A stretch of 64,000 nucleotides of DNA from the NCBI RefSeq assembly GCF_026168515.1, contig NZ_CP093443.1, forward strand, positions 3,472,001-3,536,000, given 5' to 3'. This DNA comes from Brevibacterium spongiae (GTDB lineage Bacteria > Actinomycetota > Actinomycetes > Actinomycetales > Brevibacteriaceae). Position 1 is the stretch's first letter. Every line of letters begins with the position of its first letter. Below the pieces are notes generated by a model. It saw nothing but the letters and a program-made list of their open reading frames with translations, ran no database searches and was not told where the DNA came from. Shown in pieces: positions 36,268 to 45,250 of the stretch. The translations under genes and the position numbers were made by a program.

Positions 36268-38064
36268 TCACACGGCTTTACGACGGAGCACCCCTCCGGC
36301 CCTCTTCTCCGTGACGTCGAAGCGTTCGCGGTAACGGCCGGTGAGCAGGCACCACTGCGAATACAGCGCGGTCGAGGAGTTGAAGACCAACAGAGTGAGC
36401 GGATAGAGCAGCCATTGCAGCCACATCGTCACGCGTCGTTCGCGGGGAACGTGGATCGGCCGCGGCGGCAGCAGCGCGTTGAACACAACAATGGAGACGA
36501 TGAGTCCGATCATGCCGATCTGCTGAATGATGCCCACGGTCATCGGCATCCGCTCCACCACCGAGGTGACCTGCCCCGTCTGCGAGGCCACGACGAAGGG
36601 GATCCAGCCGCCGATGGCGATGATGATCGAGATCGACGCGAGGCTGACGTGCCCCTCGAGCAGCGAGAAGAACCGCAGGACTCCCGGCCAGAACGGAGAC
36701 CGGGCGTCGGGGGCGAAAACCCGGACCCCGACATAGGGGACGTCGGAGGCTCCGTAGGACCAGCGGCTGAGCTGTTTGAACTGAGCGACCATCGTGGCCT
36801 TGAACGTCCCGGCCTGCACCGCATCCTGGAAGATCGGGACATGGATGGGCACCACCCGGTAGTCGCCGTTGAAGTGGAACCAGCTGCGCCAGTACTGGTG
36901 CCCGTCTTCGACGATGGTCCGCTTCGACCAGAACCCCATCTCGACCAGTGCGGTGAGCGGCTGCGCGTGGGACGCGAAGTTGCGCAGGGCAAGACGGCGG
37001 ACCGTGGTCGTGAGGTTCCAGAAGCAGTTCGCGCTGGCCACGACCCGAGAGGGCGCCGGCACATCCCAGATGTTCGTGATGTAGAGGCTGATCGGCTGGA
37101 ACGACAGCCGTTCCCGATCCGGTGCGATCGCATATTCGTAGGCGACGCAGTCGAAGTAGGACTCGTGCGGAATGTTGTCGCAGTCAAGGCTCGTGACGAT
37201 CACCCGCCGCGGGTCGATGGCGTGGTCTCGGACCCATTCGGCCAGTCGTTGTCCGGCATAGGTGATGTTCGCGCCCTTGCCGGCGATCTCATCGGGCAGA
37301 GCGGCTGGGTGTTCGACGAGAACGAAGGCACCGAAGCGGTGACCGTATTCGGCTTCGAGTCGGCGCGCTGTCTCGGCCATCGCAGGGCCGCCGCGTTCTT
37401 CGTGGGCGAAGAAGACGAGGAGCTTTTCGGGTCTTGTCGATGTGTGCAGCAGGGTGCGGATGGTGTCGGCGATGACCGGGTACGGCTCGTTGTAGGCGGC
37501 CACGACGACCGCATGCAGCAGCGTCGATGGCCGCATGATCGACCCCGGGTCGGCGCTGACCTGCGCCACAAGGTCTGCGTGTTCGTCGGCTCGGAACCCT
37601 CCCCGAGGATGTGCCAGAGCCTGCCGCCCGTCCATGGCCCGTTCCAGGTCGGTCAGTCGGGCGGCCCAGTCGACCCGCGCGCTGCGACGGTAGCGGAGAA
37701 AACCGCGGGCCACGTCGATCGCCCCGAGCATGGCACGGACGAACATCAGACCGACGATCGAGATCACATAGACCGCTCCGAGCTTCGCGTCGATGAACGG
37801 AAGGATGAACACCAGTCCGACCGCGGTGAAGCTGATCGCCGCCGGCAGCGCTTCGAAGAACCGATATGTCGGAGTTCGTGGGCCCATCGGCAGTTCGAGA
37901 TCGGTGGGTGGAAGTGCGCCGGAGTGCCGAGTCCTTGCACCGGGCAGCCGAATCCTCGCACTTGGCGGCCGGTGGTCGACCGGCGCCGGCCGGAGTTTCT
38001 GAGGAAGTGTTTCGCCCGAAGGCAGTGATTCGCCTGCTGGAACTGGTTCGCGGTTCGCTCTCAC
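36268..38064 (-). CDS. Membrane glycosyltransferase, family 2 (processive-type)
   Basis: 598 aa. A Pro-rich 60-residue N-terminus (perhaps not translated; MGPRTPTYR at 37887 is the alternative start) is followed by two helices (FEALPAAISFTAVGLVF and VYVISIVGLMFVRAMLG), a GT-A catalytic domain and two or three C-terminal helices. Catalytic features are AVVVAAYNEP, TSLDCDN (DxD), VEDGHQYWR (ED acid/base) and QLSRWSYGA (the QxxRW-like acceptor motif), as in cellulose/hyaluronan-synthase-type enzymes. The product polymer or glycolipid is unknown, and no other glycan gene is adjacent. Confidence 0.85.
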   Translation of the reverse strand: MRANREPVPAGESLPSGETLPQKLRPAPVDHRPPSARIRLPGARTRHSGALPPTDLELPMGPRTPTYRFFEALPAAISFTAVGLVFILPFIDAKLGAVYVISIVGLMFVRAMLGAIDVARGFLRYRRSARVDWAARLTDLERAMDGRQALAHPRGGFRADEHADLVAQVSADPGSIMRPSTLLHAVVVAAYNEPYPVIADTIRTLLHTSTRPEKLLVFFAHEERGGPAMAETARRLEAEYGHRFGAFVLVEHPAALPDEIAGKGANITYAGQRLAEWVRDHAIDPRRVIVTSLDCDNIPHESYFDCVAYEYAIAPDRERLSFQPISLYITNIWDVPAPSRVVASANCFWNLTTTVRRLALRNFASHAQPLTALVEMGFWSKRTIVEDGHQYWRSWFHFNGDYRVVPIHVPIFQDAVQAGTFKATMVAQFKQLSRWSYGASDVPYVGVRVFAPDARSPFWPGVLRFFSLLEGHVSLASISIIIAIGGWIPFVVASQTGQVTSVVERMPMTVGIIQQIGMIGLIVSIVVFNALLPPRPIHVPRERRVTMWLQWLLYPLTLLVFNSSTALYSQWCLLTGRYRERFDVTEKRAGGVLRRKAV

Positions 38065-38179
38065 TCTCTCGATCCTGCGCGCCGAGGCTGACCGTCAGTT
38101 TGTGCGCAGGTGCAGGTCAGGTGAACATTTCGTGCCGATGCCCGTTCGGACAGCATGTGTTGTCGGGTAGCATCCAGTC

Positions 38180-38746
38180 ATGGCTCACACCGTCCGCCCG
38201 CCCGTGCCCGCCGATGCCGACGCCATGGCGCGCGTCCACGTCGACACGTGGCTCGAGACCTATCGCGGGATCATGCCCGATGAACTCCTCGATGCCCCTG
38301 ACCTCCTCGACCGCCGCCGTCAGATGTGGACGAACATCATCGCCGAGGCGGATCCGTCCAGATTCACCTGCGCCGTCGCCGAAACCGACGACCGGATCGT
38401 CGGCATCGCCATGGCCGGTCCCCCGGAGGAGGGCGAGAACCGGCAGGGCGCGAGTCCGGAGGACGAGGGCGGCTCCGTGCTCGGCCGCGACAAAGTCGAG
38501 CACCCGGAGGATCGGCACCTCTATGTGCTCTATGCCTACCGATCCATGCACAGAACAGGTGCCGGGCAGGATCTCCTCGACGCCGTCATCGACCCTTCCG
38601 TGACGACGGCCCTATGGGTGGCCGACCCGAATCCCCGCGCCCAGGCGTTCTACGCGAAGAACGGCTTCATCGCCGACGGCACCGTCAAGACCGATGACTA
38701 TGACGGGGTGCGTGAGGTGCGGATGGTGCGGTCTCCCAGGGTGTGA
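38180..38746 (+). CDS. GNAT N-acetyltransferase
   Basis: 188-aa GNAT protein: MARVHVDTWLETYRGIMPDE at the start, a short acidic insert (residues about 83-112), HLYVLYAYRSMHRTGAGQDL as the acetyl-CoA pyrophosphate loop region and NPRAQAFYAKNGFIADG at the end. The loop RSMHRTGAGQ deviates from the usual R/Q-x-x-G-x-G/A. Substrate unknown. It converges with the kinase gene through a shared hairpin. Confidence 0.85.
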   Translation: MAHTVRPPVPADADAMARVHVDTWLETYRGIMPDELLDAPDLLDRRRQMWTNIIAEADPSRFTCAVAETDDRIVGIAMAGPPEEGENRQGASPEDEGGSVLGRDKVEHPEDRHLYVLYAYRSMHRTGAGQDLLDAVIDPSVTTALWVADPNPRAQAFYAKNGFIADGTVKTDDYDGVREVRMVRSPRV

Positions 38747-38754
38747 TTTCGCTT

Positions 38755-38818
38755 CAGGTCACGCGAAACGCGAAAAGAACGTCGCCGGCGACGACTTTTT
38801 CGACTTTCGCGTTACCTG
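38755..38818. terminator. Bidirectional terminator between GNAT and kinase genes
   Basis: The outer arms 38755-38768 and 38805-38818 pair with one mismatch; the inner sequence pairs further (CGAAAA / TTTTTCG around GTCGCCGGCGAC). It spans the gap between convergent genes and overlaps the kinase stop codon. Confidence 0.75.
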
Positions 38819-39858
38819 GCGTCCTGGCCGGTCCAGACGGTCCGATCCTGTGCGCTCAGTTTCCCACCGGCACCGAGGCGGCCGAGCGTGAGTGCTCCGT
38901 CGAGCGGTCCGCCGGCGGGCTCGACGATGGTGACATTCGGGTGGAGACGGGCGGTTTCGGTTCGGAACCCCTCGACGAGGTGGCTCCCGGCAGCCGCGAC
39001 TCCCCCGGTGAGCGCGATGTGCACCTGCATATCGGCTGCGCGAGCGGCGGCGACGGCACTGCGGGCGGCTTCCTGTCCGGCACGGCGGAGCAGCTCGGCC
39101 GAGGCTGCGTCTCCGGAGCGAGCGGTCTCGGCGATGTCGATGACGAATTCAGCGAGCAGCCCGGCCCGGTCGCTGCGCGTATAGAACTGCCCCGGCCACG
39201 TCGCGGGTGGTCCGAATCGTCGGGTGGCCGCCTCGAGCAGGGACCGACCGTGGTCGTCGATTCCGTCGTGAGTGCGTAGGGCGAGTTCGAGTCCGTGGCG
39301 GCCCAGCCATGCTCCTCCCCCGCGGTCGCCGAAGAGGTGGCCCCACCCGTCGGCACGCGACCAGTCAGCCGACCAGTTGCCATCATCGTCCGGGCCCGGG
39401 TGGGCGATGGCGATGGCTCCGGTGCCGAGCACGGTGATCGCCCCGCCGGTTCCGCCGAGGGCGCCGAGGTGGGCGGTGACGGCATCGATGGCAGCGACCG
39501 CGGGCACCCCGAATTCGGTGGAGATGTCGGTCAGTGCCTCTGTCGGGTCTTCCGCCAAGGAGGCGATGCCGGTGGCGCCGATGCCGATGCCGGTGACCTC
39601 AGAGAAGCGGTCGGCCCAGGTCTTCGCGGCCGTCCTCACGAGTGTCCGGACGATGTCGAGGACGGTGCTGCCGCCCGGTCCGATCTCGATGCGGGGTCCG
39701 GTCATCTGGTCGAGGATGCGCGGTCCGGCGCCCACCCCGTCGGACGACACTTCCGAATCGCTGCGAGGCTCGCTGTCGACGCTGCCGTTCAGGTCGACTG
39801 CACCGAGTGCGGCTCGGCTGCCGGTCCCGCCGATGTCGATGCCGAGGATCAGACTCAT
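38812..39858 (-). CDS. BadF/NagK-type amino-sugar kinase (MurK-like)
   Basis: 348-aa ASKHA-fold sugar kinase. The phosphate-1 motif is LGIDIGGTGSRAALG at the N-terminus, then GIGATGIASLAEDPTEAL, AITVLGTGAIAIA and the adenosine motif ALTGGVAAAGSHLVEGF. Its start overlaps the murQ stop by 4 nt. BadF-family kinases next to murQ (MurK of Clostridium) phosphorylate MurNAc and GlcNAc, which would supply MurNAc-6-P for MurQ. Plain N-acetylglucosamine kinase is the alternative. Confidence 0.85.
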   Translation of the reverse strand: MSLILGIDIGGTGSRAALGAVDLNGSVDSEPRSDSEVSSDGVGAGPRILDQMTGPRIEIGPGGSTVLDIVRTLVRTAAKTWADRFSEVTGIGIGATGIASLAEDPTEALTDISTEFGVPAVAAIDAVTAHLGALGGTGGAITVLGTGAIAIAHPGPDDDGNWSADWSRADGWGHLFGDRGGGAWLGRHGLELALRTHDGIDDHGRSLLEAATRRFGPPATWPGQFYTRSDRAGLLAEFVIDIAETARSGDAASAELLRRAGQEAARSAVAAARAADMQVHIALTGGVAAAGSHLVEGFRTETARLHPNVTIVEPAGGPLDGALTLGRLGAGGKLSAQDRTVWTGQDAR

Positions 39859-40823
39859 GCGCCACCGACGAGTTCGGCGATTGCGGCCCGGACCGAACCG
39901 TCATGGGTCTCCAGTGTCGACGCTGCCAGGGCGGGGGCCGCCTCGGTGAAGGAGACGACGATCGCGGTCTTGAGGTCGCCATCGCAGCGCTCGAGCAGGT
40001 CCCTCGCATCCTCATCAGACAGGTCTGCGGCCTCCATGAGGATGCGCACGGTGCGTTCGCGCAGCTTCGCATTCGTGGCGACAACGGAGACCATGAGGTT
40101 GTCCCACGTCCGGCCCAAGGCGACCATGAGCGCGGTCGAGAACCCGTTGAGGGTGAGTTTCTGCGCAGTGCCGGCCTTGAGCCTCGTCGACCCGGTGATC
40201 ACCTCGGGGCCGGTATCGAGCACGATGTGATCATCGGCCTTCTCCGCCAATGGGGCGTGCGGATTGTTCGAGATGAGCACGGTGTGCGCACCGTTCGCCC
40301 GCGCCGCGTCGAGCGCCCCGCCGACGTACGGGGTCGACCCGCTTGCGGCGATGCCGATGGCCACATCATCGGGTCCGAGTTCGGATCCGGTCGCACGCCC
40401 GTCGGCCGCGGAGTCCTCGGCGTTCTCCACCGCGTTGACCAGGGCCGCCTGGCCGCCGGCGATATGCCCGATGACCCGACCGGGTTCGAGGTTGAACGTC
40501 GGCAGCAGCTCACTCGCGTCGAGGACCCCCAACCGTCCCGAGGTGCCCGCACCGAAGTAGTGGACGCGGCCGCCTCGGCGCATGCGTGTCGCGCTCGCGT
40601 CGACGAGGCGGGCCAGCTGCGGCAGGGCCGCTGAAACCGCGTCGATGACGGCGTGGTCCTCAGAGTTGAGGACGCGCAGCACCCCGAGGGTGTCGAGTTC
40701 GTCGAGACCGGAGCTCGCCGGGTTGCGCTGCTCGGTCGGCGACAGGGGACGTGCGGTCGACGCCGCCGGCGTCGCTTCCGGCGACGGGGTCGGTCGGGCT
40801 GAGCCGGGCTGGGAGGAGGTCAT
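39855..40823 (-). CDS. murQ: N-acetylmuramic acid 6-phosphate etherase
   Basis: 322-aa SIS-domain lyase that cleaves the lactyl ether of MurNAc-6-P to GlcNAc-6-P. Core motifs are RVHYFGAGTSGRLGVLDASE, DDVAIGIAASGSTPYVGGAL and ALMVALGRTWDNLMVSVVA, with the glutamates of the active site in the EL/ENAED segments. ATG 40823 overlaps the symporter stop (ATGA). The first 25 residues are Ser/Pro/Thr/Ala-rich and unlike other MurQ proteins. Confidence 0.94.
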   Translation of the reverse strand: MTSSQPGSARPTPSPEATPAASTARPLSPTEQRNPASSGLDELDTLGVLRVLNSEDHAVIDAVSAALPQLARLVDASATRMRRGGRVHYFGAGTSGRLGVLDASELLPTFNLEPGRVIGHIAGGQAALVNAVENAEDSAADGRATGSELGPDDVAIGIAASGSTPYVGGALDAARANGAHTVLISNNPHAPLAEKADDHIVLDTGPEVITGSTRLKAGTAQKLTLNGFSTALMVALGRTWDNLMVSVVATNAKLRERTVRILMEAADLSDEDARDLLERCDGDLKTAIVVSFTEAAPALAASTLETHDGSVRAAIAELVGGA

Positions 40824-42328
40824 GGGCGGCTGCTTCCTTCCACCTCGGCGATGGGCTCTTCGACGACCTTGGTCTTGTGGCGCAGGCCGAGCAGCCCGCC
40901 GACGATGAAGGTGACGATGACGCCGAGCAGCGGGTACCACTGCCACGCCACCCACACCTCACCGGTGACGTACTTCTCCATGACGAAGAAGAAGGCGTTG
41001 ACGGCCACGGCCAGGGCGAACGCGATGTTCGCATCCGCGGCCCGGGCGCGCTTGTTGACGATGCCGAAGACGAACGCGCCGAGCAGACCGCCGTAGGTGA
41101 TGCCGGCGATGCCGAGGGCGAGGATGACGATGTTGCCGGAATCGGACTCGAAGATCGTGGCCGGGAGGATGAACGCGATGCCCCAGCCGATCGTCGCCCA
41201 GCGACCGACCTTGAAGCCCTGCTCATCGGTCATCGGGGTCCGCTTGAGCTTCGCGTAGACGTCGTTGACCGTCGACGAGGACAGGGCCGACAGCGACGAG
41301 GACAGCGTCGACATCGCAGCGGCGAGGATGCCGGCCAGCAGCAGCCCGGAGACGCCAGTGGGCAGGCCCTCGATGATGAACAGCGGGAAGATCTCATCGT
41401 CGCGGGTCAGACCGAGATCGGCCGGCAGCGCGTGATCGTAGTAGGCCCACAGGGCCAGTCCGACGAGCAGGAAGATCGCGAACTGGACGACCACGACGAA
41501 GCCGGAGGTGATGAGCGCCTTCTGCGCCTCGAGCTTCGACCGGCAGGAGAGCAGGCGCTGAACGATGAGCTGATCGGAGCCGTGCGAGGCCATCGCGAAG
41601 ACCGCACCGCCGAGGACGGACGGGATGAACGAGGTGTCCGCGGAGATCGGATTGCCCTCGAAGACGAAGATGTTCGCCTTCCCGGCTTCGACCGCCTCGG
41701 CGAACCATCCGCCGCCGATCGATGCGGAGATGATGATGATCGCGAGGATCCCACCGAGGACGTAGAGGAACATCTGCGCGACGTCGACCCAGACCACGGC
41801 CTTGATGCCGCCAATGAACGTGTAGACGATCGTGACCAGCGAGAGGACGACGATGATGACGAAGTAGTTCGTGTGGATGCCGAGCCCGTCGAGGATGACC
41901 TTGAGCGGGATGGCTGCGGCGAGCACGCGGATGCCGTCGGCAAGCAGGCGGGTGAAGAGGAACGTCACACCGGCCGTGGTCTGCGTCGACTGTCCGAAGC
42001 GTTTGCCCAGGTAGGCGTAGGCGGTGATCATCTCACCGTCGTAGTAGCGCGGGAGCATGAAGTAGGCGACGACGACGCGGCCGAGGATGTAGCCGAAGCC
42101 CAGCTGCAGGTAGTTGAGGTCGCCGAGGTAGCTCATCACGGGGATGCCGATGACGGTCAGCGCGCTCGTCTCGGTGGCGACGACGGACAGGCAGACGGCC
42201 CACCACGGCAGGTCGCGCCCGCCGAGGAAGTAGCCCTTGAGGTTCTTCTGCTTGCCGCTCAGCGCCAGTCCCAGCCACGCCGTTGCGACGAGATAGGCGA
42301 TGATCACCAGGAGGTCGATGATCTGCAT
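40820..42328 (-). CDS. Sodium:solute symporter (SSS family)
   Basis: 502-aa transporter with about thirteen helices. Family landmarks are LKGYFLGGRDLPWWAVCLSV near residues 30-50, SVVATETSALTVIGIPVMSY and the Na+-site region GLLLAGILAAAMSTLSSSLS. As the gene is coupled to murQ, the amino-sugar kinase and anmK, the likely cargo is MurNAc, anhydro-MurNAc or another cell-wall sugar. SSS sialic-acid transporters are relatives. The cytoplasmic C-terminus is short. Confidence 0.9.
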   Translation of the reverse strand: MQIIDLLVIIAYLVATAWLGLALSGKQKNLKGYFLGGRDLPWWAVCLSVVATETSALTVIGIPVMSYLGDLNYLQLGFGYILGRVVVAYFMLPRYYDGEMITAYAYLGKRFGQSTQTTAGVTFLFTRLLADGIRVLAAAIPLKVILDGLGIHTNYFVIIVVLSLVTIVYTFIGGIKAVVWVDVAQMFLYVLGGILAIIIISASIGGGWFAEAVEAGKANIFVFEGNPISADTSFIPSVLGGAVFAMASHGSDQLIVQRLLSCRSKLEAQKALITSGFVVVVQFAIFLLVGLALWAYYDHALPADLGLTRDDEIFPLFIIEGLPTGVSGLLLAGILAAAMSTLSSSLSALSSSTVNDVYAKLKRTPMTDEQGFKVGRWATIGWGIAFILPATIFESDSGNIVILALGIAGITYGGLLGAFVFGIVNKRARAADANIAFALAVAVNAFFFVMEKYVTGEVWVAWQWYPLLGVIVTFIVGGLLGLRHKTKVVEEPIAEVEGSSRP

Positions 42329-42430
42329 TGGTCTCTCCTTGTTGGGGTATGAAGTCTTGGTCGGGGTCGGGTTGTGGGGTCGTGGTCGGGGTATCGGGTC
42401 TGAGCCGGGATATCGGTGGTGCTGGCCGGT

Positions 42431-43696
42431 TCAGTCGGCCAGTCTCAGCCGGGCGGGTCGTCGGTGGAGGGGTTCGGGCAGCTGAAGCGGCCCGTCACCG
42501 GGTGTGAAGCGCCCGGCGATGCGCGGGCCGCGTGCCCCGGTCAGGCTCGGTTCGGTGCCGTCGAGGCCGTGCCAGCTCAGCCACCCGAGGAGCGCCATGA
42601 GCAGCGCCTCCTTGCTGCCTTCCGGCAGCCCGAAGGCCTCGTCGGTGCTGGTCAGTTCGACGTTCTCGCCGAGCTCTTCGCCGAGGCGGCGCATGAGTTC
42701 GGGATTGCGAGTCCCACCTCCCGACGCGATGACGGTGGTGACGTCGTGACGGCGGGCCGCCTCGGCGATGGTGCGCGCGGTCAGTGCCGTGACCGTCGCG
42801 ATCTGATCATGCTCGCCGAGGTGGGGGTGGGACCTGAGGTATGAGTCGAGGTAGGCGGCGTGGAAGAGTTCCTTGCCCGTCGATTTCGGGGCCGGGAGCT
42901 CGTAGTACGGTTCGGTCAGCAGCTCGGTGAGCAGCTCCTCGTCGACGGTGCCGGCGGCGGCGAGCGCACCGTCGCGGTCGTATCCCTGCGAACCGTCGGT
43001 GATGCGGCGGGCGAGAATGTCGATGAGGGCGTTCGCCGGCCCCGTATCGAAGGCGACGGGATCCTGATCAGGGGCGATGACAGTGATGTTCGCGATCCCG
43101 CCGAGGTTGAGCACCGCGGTGGGTGCGGTGGCGTCGGCCTCGGTGGCGTCGGCCTCGGCGGCGTCGGCCTGGGTGGCGTCGGCCTGAGCGGCATCCGAGA
43201 GAAGCAGGGAGTCGAGCAGCCCGACAAGCGGTGCGCCCTGACCGCCGGCGGCGACGTCGCGGGAGCGGACGTCGGAGAGCACGGGAACTCCGAGCCGCTC
43301 GGCGATGAAGGCCGGCTGCCCGAGCTGGAGGGTCGAGGTGACCTGCCCGTCGCTGATGTCATGGCGGACCGTCTGCCCGTGGGAGACGACGAGGTCGGGG
43401 CGCAGGTCATGGTCACTGCAGAGTTCGGACAGTGCCTCGGCGGAGAACCGGCCGAGGCGCGCGTCGACGCTGCTGACCAGGGACAGCGGAACATCGGCGG
43501 GTTCGAGGAGGCGGAGGATGTCGGCGGAGAGCTCCTCATCGAAGGGGGTTTCGCGTTCGGCGAGGATGCGCACGGTCAAGGTCGTCGGGTCGGCGCCGAC
43601 GAGGTCCGAGCCGACGGTGGGGTCGGGCAGGAACTCCGCGATGACGAGGTCGAGTCCGTCGGCGGAGGTTCCGGTCATGAGTCCGGCGATGATCAT
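42431..43696 (-). CDS. anmK: Anhydro-N-acetylmuramic acid kinase
   Basis: 421-aa kinase that opens 1,6-anhydro-MurNAc and forms MurNAc-6-P. Motifs: GLMTGTSADGLDLVIAEF, VVSHGQTVRHD, LGQPAFIAERLGVPVLSDVR, RSRDVAAGGQGAPLVGLLD, NLGGIANITVI and FDTGPANALIDILA, all typical of AnmK. An in-frame 15-bp repeat inserts a (Q/E)ADAT tract at about residues 168-190. It overlaps the GntR gene stop by 4 nt and precedes the symporter gene with about 100 nt between. Confidence 0.94.
   Translation of the reverse strand: MIIAGLMTGTSADGLDLVIAEFLPDPTVGSDLVGADPTTLTVRILAERETPFDEELSADILRLLEPADVPLSLVSSVDARLGRFSAEALSELCSDHDLRPDLVVSHGQTVRHDISDGQVTSTLQLGQPAFIAERLGVPVLSDVRSRDVAAGGQGAPLVGLLDSLLLSDAAQADATQADAAEADATEADATAPTAVLNLGGIANITVIAPDQDPVAFDTGPANALIDILARRITDGSQGYDRDGALAAAGTVDEELLTELLTEPYYELPAPKSTGKELFHAAYLDSYLRSHPHLGEHDQIATVTALTARTIAEAARRHDVTTVIASGGGTRNPELMRRLGEELGENVELTSTDEAFGLPEGSKEALLMALLGWLSWHGLDGTEPSLTGARGPRIAGRFTPGDGPLQLPEPLHRRPARLRLAD
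43127..43201 (-). repeat. 15-bp in-frame repeat in anmK
   Basis: About five units close to GGTGGCGTCGGCCTC in tandem encode the pentapeptide (E/Q)ADA(T/A). They expand a surface loop between LLLSDAA and APTAVLNLGG. Confidence 0.85.
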
Positions 43697-44472
43697 GGCT
43701 GCTCTCCTCCTGAGTGCGCGGGAACGGCGCCGTCCGGGGTGGCGTCTGCGGGTCCGGTCGGTGCGATGTCGACGGCGGGGACGGTGAGCTCGGTGCGGAC
43801 CTTGTAGCGGTCGCCGCGGTAGACGGAGCGGACGAATTCGAAGGGCCGGTCGTCGGCACCGCGGGAGATGCGTTCGAACAGCAGCGCGGGTGAGAGTTCT
43901 TCGACACCGAGGTGCTGAGCTTCGGCGGCGTCGAGGAGGGTCGGCTCGATCGTCTGCACGCTGTGGTTGAGGCGGATGCCGAAGTTTCTGCGCAGCAGCT
44001 CATAGAAGGACTGGTTCTCGAGGTCACCGGCATTCAGGCCCGGGACGAGGGCTGAGGGGACGTGGAGTTCTTCGAGGGCGATCGGCTCGTCATCGGCCAG
44101 GCGCAGACGCAGCACCGCGATGACGTCATCGTCTTCGTCGAGGTGAAGGCGGCGGGCGATGTGCGCGCCGGCCCGCGCGGTGTCGAAGCTGAGGATGTGC
44201 GAACCGGGACGCATTCCGCGGGCGAGCATGTCCTCGGTGAACGAGCTCGCGGCCAGAGGCTGGTCGAGTTTCGGCCCGAGGGCGAAGACGCCGGTGCCGT
44301 GACGGCGGCGGACCATCCCCTTGGCGACGAGTTCGTCGATGGCTCGGCGCAGGGTCATCCGGGAGATGCCGAGGGTCTCGGCGAGCTGACGCTCCGGAGG
44401 GAACTGCTCTCCGGCGGTCATGTCCTCGAGCCGGTCGAGGAGCTGGTCGCGGATGGCGTGGAATTTCGTCAC
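43693..44472 (-). CDS. GntR/HutC-family regulator of the MurNAc-recycling genes
   Basis: 259-aa regulator. The N-terminal winged helix is FHAIRDQLLDRLEDMTAGEQ, FPPERQLAETLGISRMTLRR, AIDELVAKGMVRRRHGTGVF. The C-terminal UTRA effector domain includes FTEDMLARGMRPGSHILSFD and YELLRRNFGIRLNHSVQTIE. UTRA proteins often bind amino-sugar phosphates (NagR, DasR). I favour GTG 44472 over the open frame's first GTG at 44514, because the latter lies inside a palindromic operator-like site. First gene of the cluster and probably autoregulated. Confidence 0.87.
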   Translation of the reverse strand: MTKFHAIRDQLLDRLEDMTAGEQFPPERQLAETLGISRMTLRRAIDELVAKGMVRRRHGTGVFALGPKLDQPLAASSFTEDMLARGMRPGSHILSFDTARAGAHIARRLHLDEDDDVIAVLRLRLADDEPIALEELHVPSALVPGLNAGDLENQSFYELLRRNFGIRLNHSVQTIEPTLLDAAEAQHLGVEELSPALLFERISRGADDRPFEFVRSVYRGDRYKVRTELTVPAVDIAPTGPADATPDGAVPAHSGGEQP

Positions 44473-44507
44473 GACACCATTGAGGCATAGGACACACCTC
44501 AATTTCA

Positions 44508-44520
44508 AGACCACTGGTCT
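44508..44520. promoter_or_regulatory. Palindromic operator candidate for the GntR regulator
   Basis: AGACCACTGGTCT is a perfect 13-bp palindrome centred 42 nt upstream of the GTG. Its half-site TGGTCT is the half-site of DasR/NagR-type operators of the same regulator family. Confidence 0.6.
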
Positions 44521-44692
44521 ATTTTGTGGTGGAAGGCGGGCGTTATGCCTCTCGCTGCTCTCGCGAATTCCGAGTTCTCGGCCCTCAGATCAGGCCGATT
44601 GCGCCCGGGAAACCGAAGGCAGGAACAGGCCCGAGCGGCGGAAGAGCCCAGGAGGGGTTCACGGATGACGTAAGAGTCCCTAGCATGAAGCC

Positions 44693-45013
44693 ATGACTGC
44701 ATATACCGGACAGAACCTGACGGACGCACTCAAGAACAACGGCCTGACCGGCTGGCAGGACCGCAAAGACTCGATCGGCACCCGGCTGCTCACCGGTGAC
44801 TTCGCGACCGGGCTGGAGCTGGTCAACAAGATCGGCGCCGCCGCCGAGGATGCCGGCCACCATCCCGACATCACCCTGACCTTCCCCCACGTCGACATCC
44901 AGCTGACCAGCCACGACGCTGGGGCCGTGACCGAACGCGACCTCGACATGGCCGGAAAGATCAGTGAGCTGGCCGCCTCGGCGGGGGTGAAAGCGGACCC
45001 CGACGCCGACTGA
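44693..45013 (+). CDS. 4a-hydroxytetrahydrobiopterin dehydratase
   Basis: 106-aa pterin-4a-carbinolamine dehydratase/DCoH. The active-site signature appears as EDAGHHPDITLTFPHVDIQL with the catalytic HHPD. It recycles pterin cofactor for aromatic amino-acid hydroxylases, none of which is in the window. It is separate from the neighbouring operons, and its stop region and downstream DNA consist of tandem repeats. Confidence 0.9.
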   Translation: MTAYTGQNLTDALKNNGLTGWQDRKDSIGTRLLTGDFATGLELVNKIGAAAEDAGHHPDITLTFPHVDIQLTSHDAGAVTERDLDMAGKISELAASAGVKADPDAD

Positions 45014-45178
45014 CTGCGGCTGACTGTCGACTGCTCACCGACTGACCGGCAGGTCAGGGGGTCAGGGCGGCACCGCGTCACGGCATCAGGGCGTCAGGGC
45101 GGCACCGCGTCACGGCATCAGGGCGTCAGGGCGGCACCGCGTCACGGCGTCAGGGTGGCAGGACGTCACGGCGTCAGC
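45008..45178 (+). repeat. Tandem repeats after the pterin dehydratase gene
   Basis: Two repeat zones. 45008-45045 reiterates CGACTGA-type words about every 10 nt starting at the gene's stop. 45061-45178 has three full copies and a decayed fourth of a 32-bp unit beginning GTCAGGGCGGCACCGCGTCA (starts at 45061, 45093, 45125, then 45149). No ORF uses it, and there are no spacers, so it is not a CRISPR. Confidence 0.9.
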
Positions 45179-45250
45179 GGACGGAACCTCCAGCGGTCCC
45201 GGACCGTACTAGTCTGGGGTCAAACCATCCGCGCGAAGCCAGGAGAACCT

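Noticed and set aside
36223-38028. Plus-strand open frame of 601 codons opposite the GT2 gene
   Set aside because: Arg/Asp/His-rich shadow without domains; the minus strand carries DxD, ED and QxxRW motifs.
40751-42352. Plus-strand acidic open frame opposite the SSS symporter
   Set aside because: The Asp/Glu-rich content is simply the reverse complement of hydrophobic membrane codons.
45061-45178. CRISPR array
   Set aside because: The 32-bp units are directly contiguous, with no unique spacers and no cas genes in the window.
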